This document shows, piece by piece, positions 14,360 to 15,325 of a DNA stretch of 15,325 bases. This DNA comes from COMBO-56-21 sp041494275 (GTDB lineage: Archaea; Thermoplasmatota; Thermoplasmata; UBA10834): positions 1 through 15,325 of the forward strand of contig JBGQAM010000041.1 in the NCBI GenBank assembly GCA_041494275.1. Reading direction: 5' to 3'. The translations under genes and the position numbers were made by a program. Positions within the stretch are counted from its first letter, which is position 1. Every line of letters starts with the position of its first letter. The notes beneath the pieces were generated by a model. It searched no databases. It saw only the letters and a program-made list of their open reading frames with translations, and had not been told where the DNA came from.

Positions 14360-15325
14360 CTACTTCTTGAGGTACCGGTATGAGATGTAGCAGCTTCCTT
14401 CTCTGGAGACCATGCAGGGCCCGATCGGCGAGCCAGGCGTACACTTCTTCGCGAACAACGGGCATTCCTCGCTTGTTAGGATCCCGCGCAGCATCTCGCC
14501 ACATCTGCATCCTTTTGCCTCTGCGTACTCGTGTTGGTGGATTGGAGCCAGCACGTCTTCGAACCTCTCCCTCGCATCGTGTTGTTCGAGCTTCTTCTTG
14601 ATCTCGAGGCCGCTCCCTTTGATGACTGGGAATCCTCTCCAGGAGACATCGGTCGGTTCAAAAGCGTCTCTCATGGCCTTGATCGCCATCGGGTTGCCGT
14701 CAGCGTGAACCACTCGCGTGTATTCGTTCTGGACTTCCGCTCGGCCCCCTTCTATCTGGACCGCCAGCATGTAGACTCCCATGAGCAGATCGAGGGGCTC
14801 GAAACCGGCGACCACCTGTGGTATCTTGTACTTTTTCGAGAGGAACTCGTATGGTTTGGTGCCGATGATTGTGCTGACATGTCCGGGCTGGATCATGCCG
14901 TCGAGTCTGATCTCTCCCATGCTCGCGATTGCCTCAAGGGCGGGAGGGACGGTCCTGTGACAGCTCAGCACCGAGAAGTTCGTCGGCGGGTCAGACAGAA
15001 GAGCAGATGCAGTTGTCGGAGCGGTCGTCTCGAACCCTATGCCCATGAAGACGATCTCTTTCTGAATCCTCTTGGCGAGCGCGACGGCGTCGTCGACGCC
15101 AAAAACGATTCTAACATCCGCGCCGTCCGCTTTCGCGTCGTTCAGGGACCCTTTCGCTCCGGGAACCTTCATCACGTCTCCGAACGCGGCGATCGTAAGG
15201 CCAGCTCTGGCCAGCGCGAGAATCTCCTCGATCTCATCGGGTGGCGTCACGCATACAGGGCATCCTGGTCCTTGTCGTATGTCGATCCCGACACGCTTGA
15301 ACTCGCTGTCGAGGCCGAACCTCAC
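14360..15325 (-). CDS. hypD: Hydrogenase maturation protein HypD, C-terminal 321 residues (5' end outside window)
   Basis: HypD works with HypC as the scaffold on which the Fe(CN)2CO group of [NiFe]-hydrogenases is built. Seen: GPGCPVCVTP (visible residues 19-28) with the conserved Cys pair, FGDVMKVPG (48-56), GFETTAPTTA (97-106), and a C-terminal cysteine region with Cys273/275/288/295/304/312 (GCRCGEMLRG, then PCMVSREGSC), which holds the [4Fe-4S] cluster in known HypD. The family is about 350-375 residues, so some 40 N-terminal residues, including the usual CGTH-type motif, lie beyond the edge; the GTG at 15325 is internal. The stop is TAG at 14362-14360. Its presence implies that the organism makes a [NiFe]-hydrogenase, a natural electron donor for the MvhD subunits downstream. 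The 304-bp gap argues that it is not in the same operon as the Hdr genes. Confidence 0.95.
   Translation of the reverse strand: MRFGLDSEFKRVGIDIRQGPGCPVCVTPPDEIEEILALARAGLTIAAFGDVMKVPGAKGSLNDAKADGADVRIVFGVDDAVALAKRIQKEIVFMGIGFETTAPTTASALLSDPPTNFSVLSCHRTVPPALEAIASMGEIRLDGMIQPGHVSTIIGTKPYEFLSKKYKIPQVVAGFEPLDLLMGVYMLAVQIEGGRAEVQNEYTRVVHADGNPMAIKAMRDAFEPTDVSWRGFPVIKGSGLEIKKKLEQHDARERFEDVLAPIHQHEYAEAKGCRCGEMLRGILTSEECPLFAKKCTPGSPIGPCMVSREGSCYISYRYLKK

Noticed and set aside
1..15325. CRISPR arrays, tRNA or rRNA genes, insertion sequences
   Set aside because: No regularly spaced repeats, transposase-like frames, terminal inverted repeats or cloverleaf sequences were seen on either strand.

Overview
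The window looks like a stretch of an anaerobic archaeal chromosome filled almost entirely with heterodisulfide-reductase (Hdr) type electron-transfer genes. Every gene I can support lies on the minus strand, so transcription runs from high to low coordinates. Signs of an archaeon are Hdr subunits of methanogen type, two BRE/TATA-like promoters, strong GGAGG ribosome-binding sites and heavy AGG arginine use. A more exact lineage cannot be read from this sequence, and an anaerobic bacterium with the same genes is not fully excluded.

Layout, in transcription order. (1) hypD, a [NiFe]-hydrogenase maturation gene with its 5' end outside the window (14360-15325). (2) A 304-bp AT-rich gap. (3) Module 1: a full-length HdrA (11803-14055), HdrC, HdrB and a stand-alone MvhD. 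(4) Module 2: a 1011-residue double HdrA (6813-9848), then one protein that fuses MvhD, HdrC and a two-CCG-domain HdrB/HdrD-like part (5218-6816), then a small unrecognised protein with two copies of a four-cysteine motif (4822-5199). (5) A 179-bp gap with a probable promoter. (6) Module 3: two HdrA-like genes (3350-4642 and 1475-3343) that together match the double HdrA of module 2 but are separate genes, then an MvhD with a C-terminal winged-helix-like domain (647-1471). (7) The start of a further HdrA (1-647), cut by the window edge.

How the genes work together. HdrA proteins carry FAD and Fe-S clusters and are the flavin-based electron-bifurcating core. MvhD ([2Fe-2S]) passes electrons in from a hydrogenase or formate dehydrogenase. 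HdrC (two [4Fe-4S]) and HdrB (non-cubane clusters on CCG motifs) carry electrons to a disulfide-type acceptor. The same HdrA-to-MvhD logic is repeated at least three times, each time with different gene fusions or splits. The window therefore encodes six HdrA-type flavin modules, three MvhD domains, two HdrC domains and two HdrB-type units. No hydrogenase large subunit, formate dehydrogenase or membrane subunit is present. Genes within each block overlap or nearly touch (TGATG, ATGA and GTGA junctions), pointing to translational coupling and stoichiometric complexes. The most notable items are the repeated tetracysteine protein, the three-part MvhD-HdrC-HdrB fusion, and the split versus fused double HdrA.
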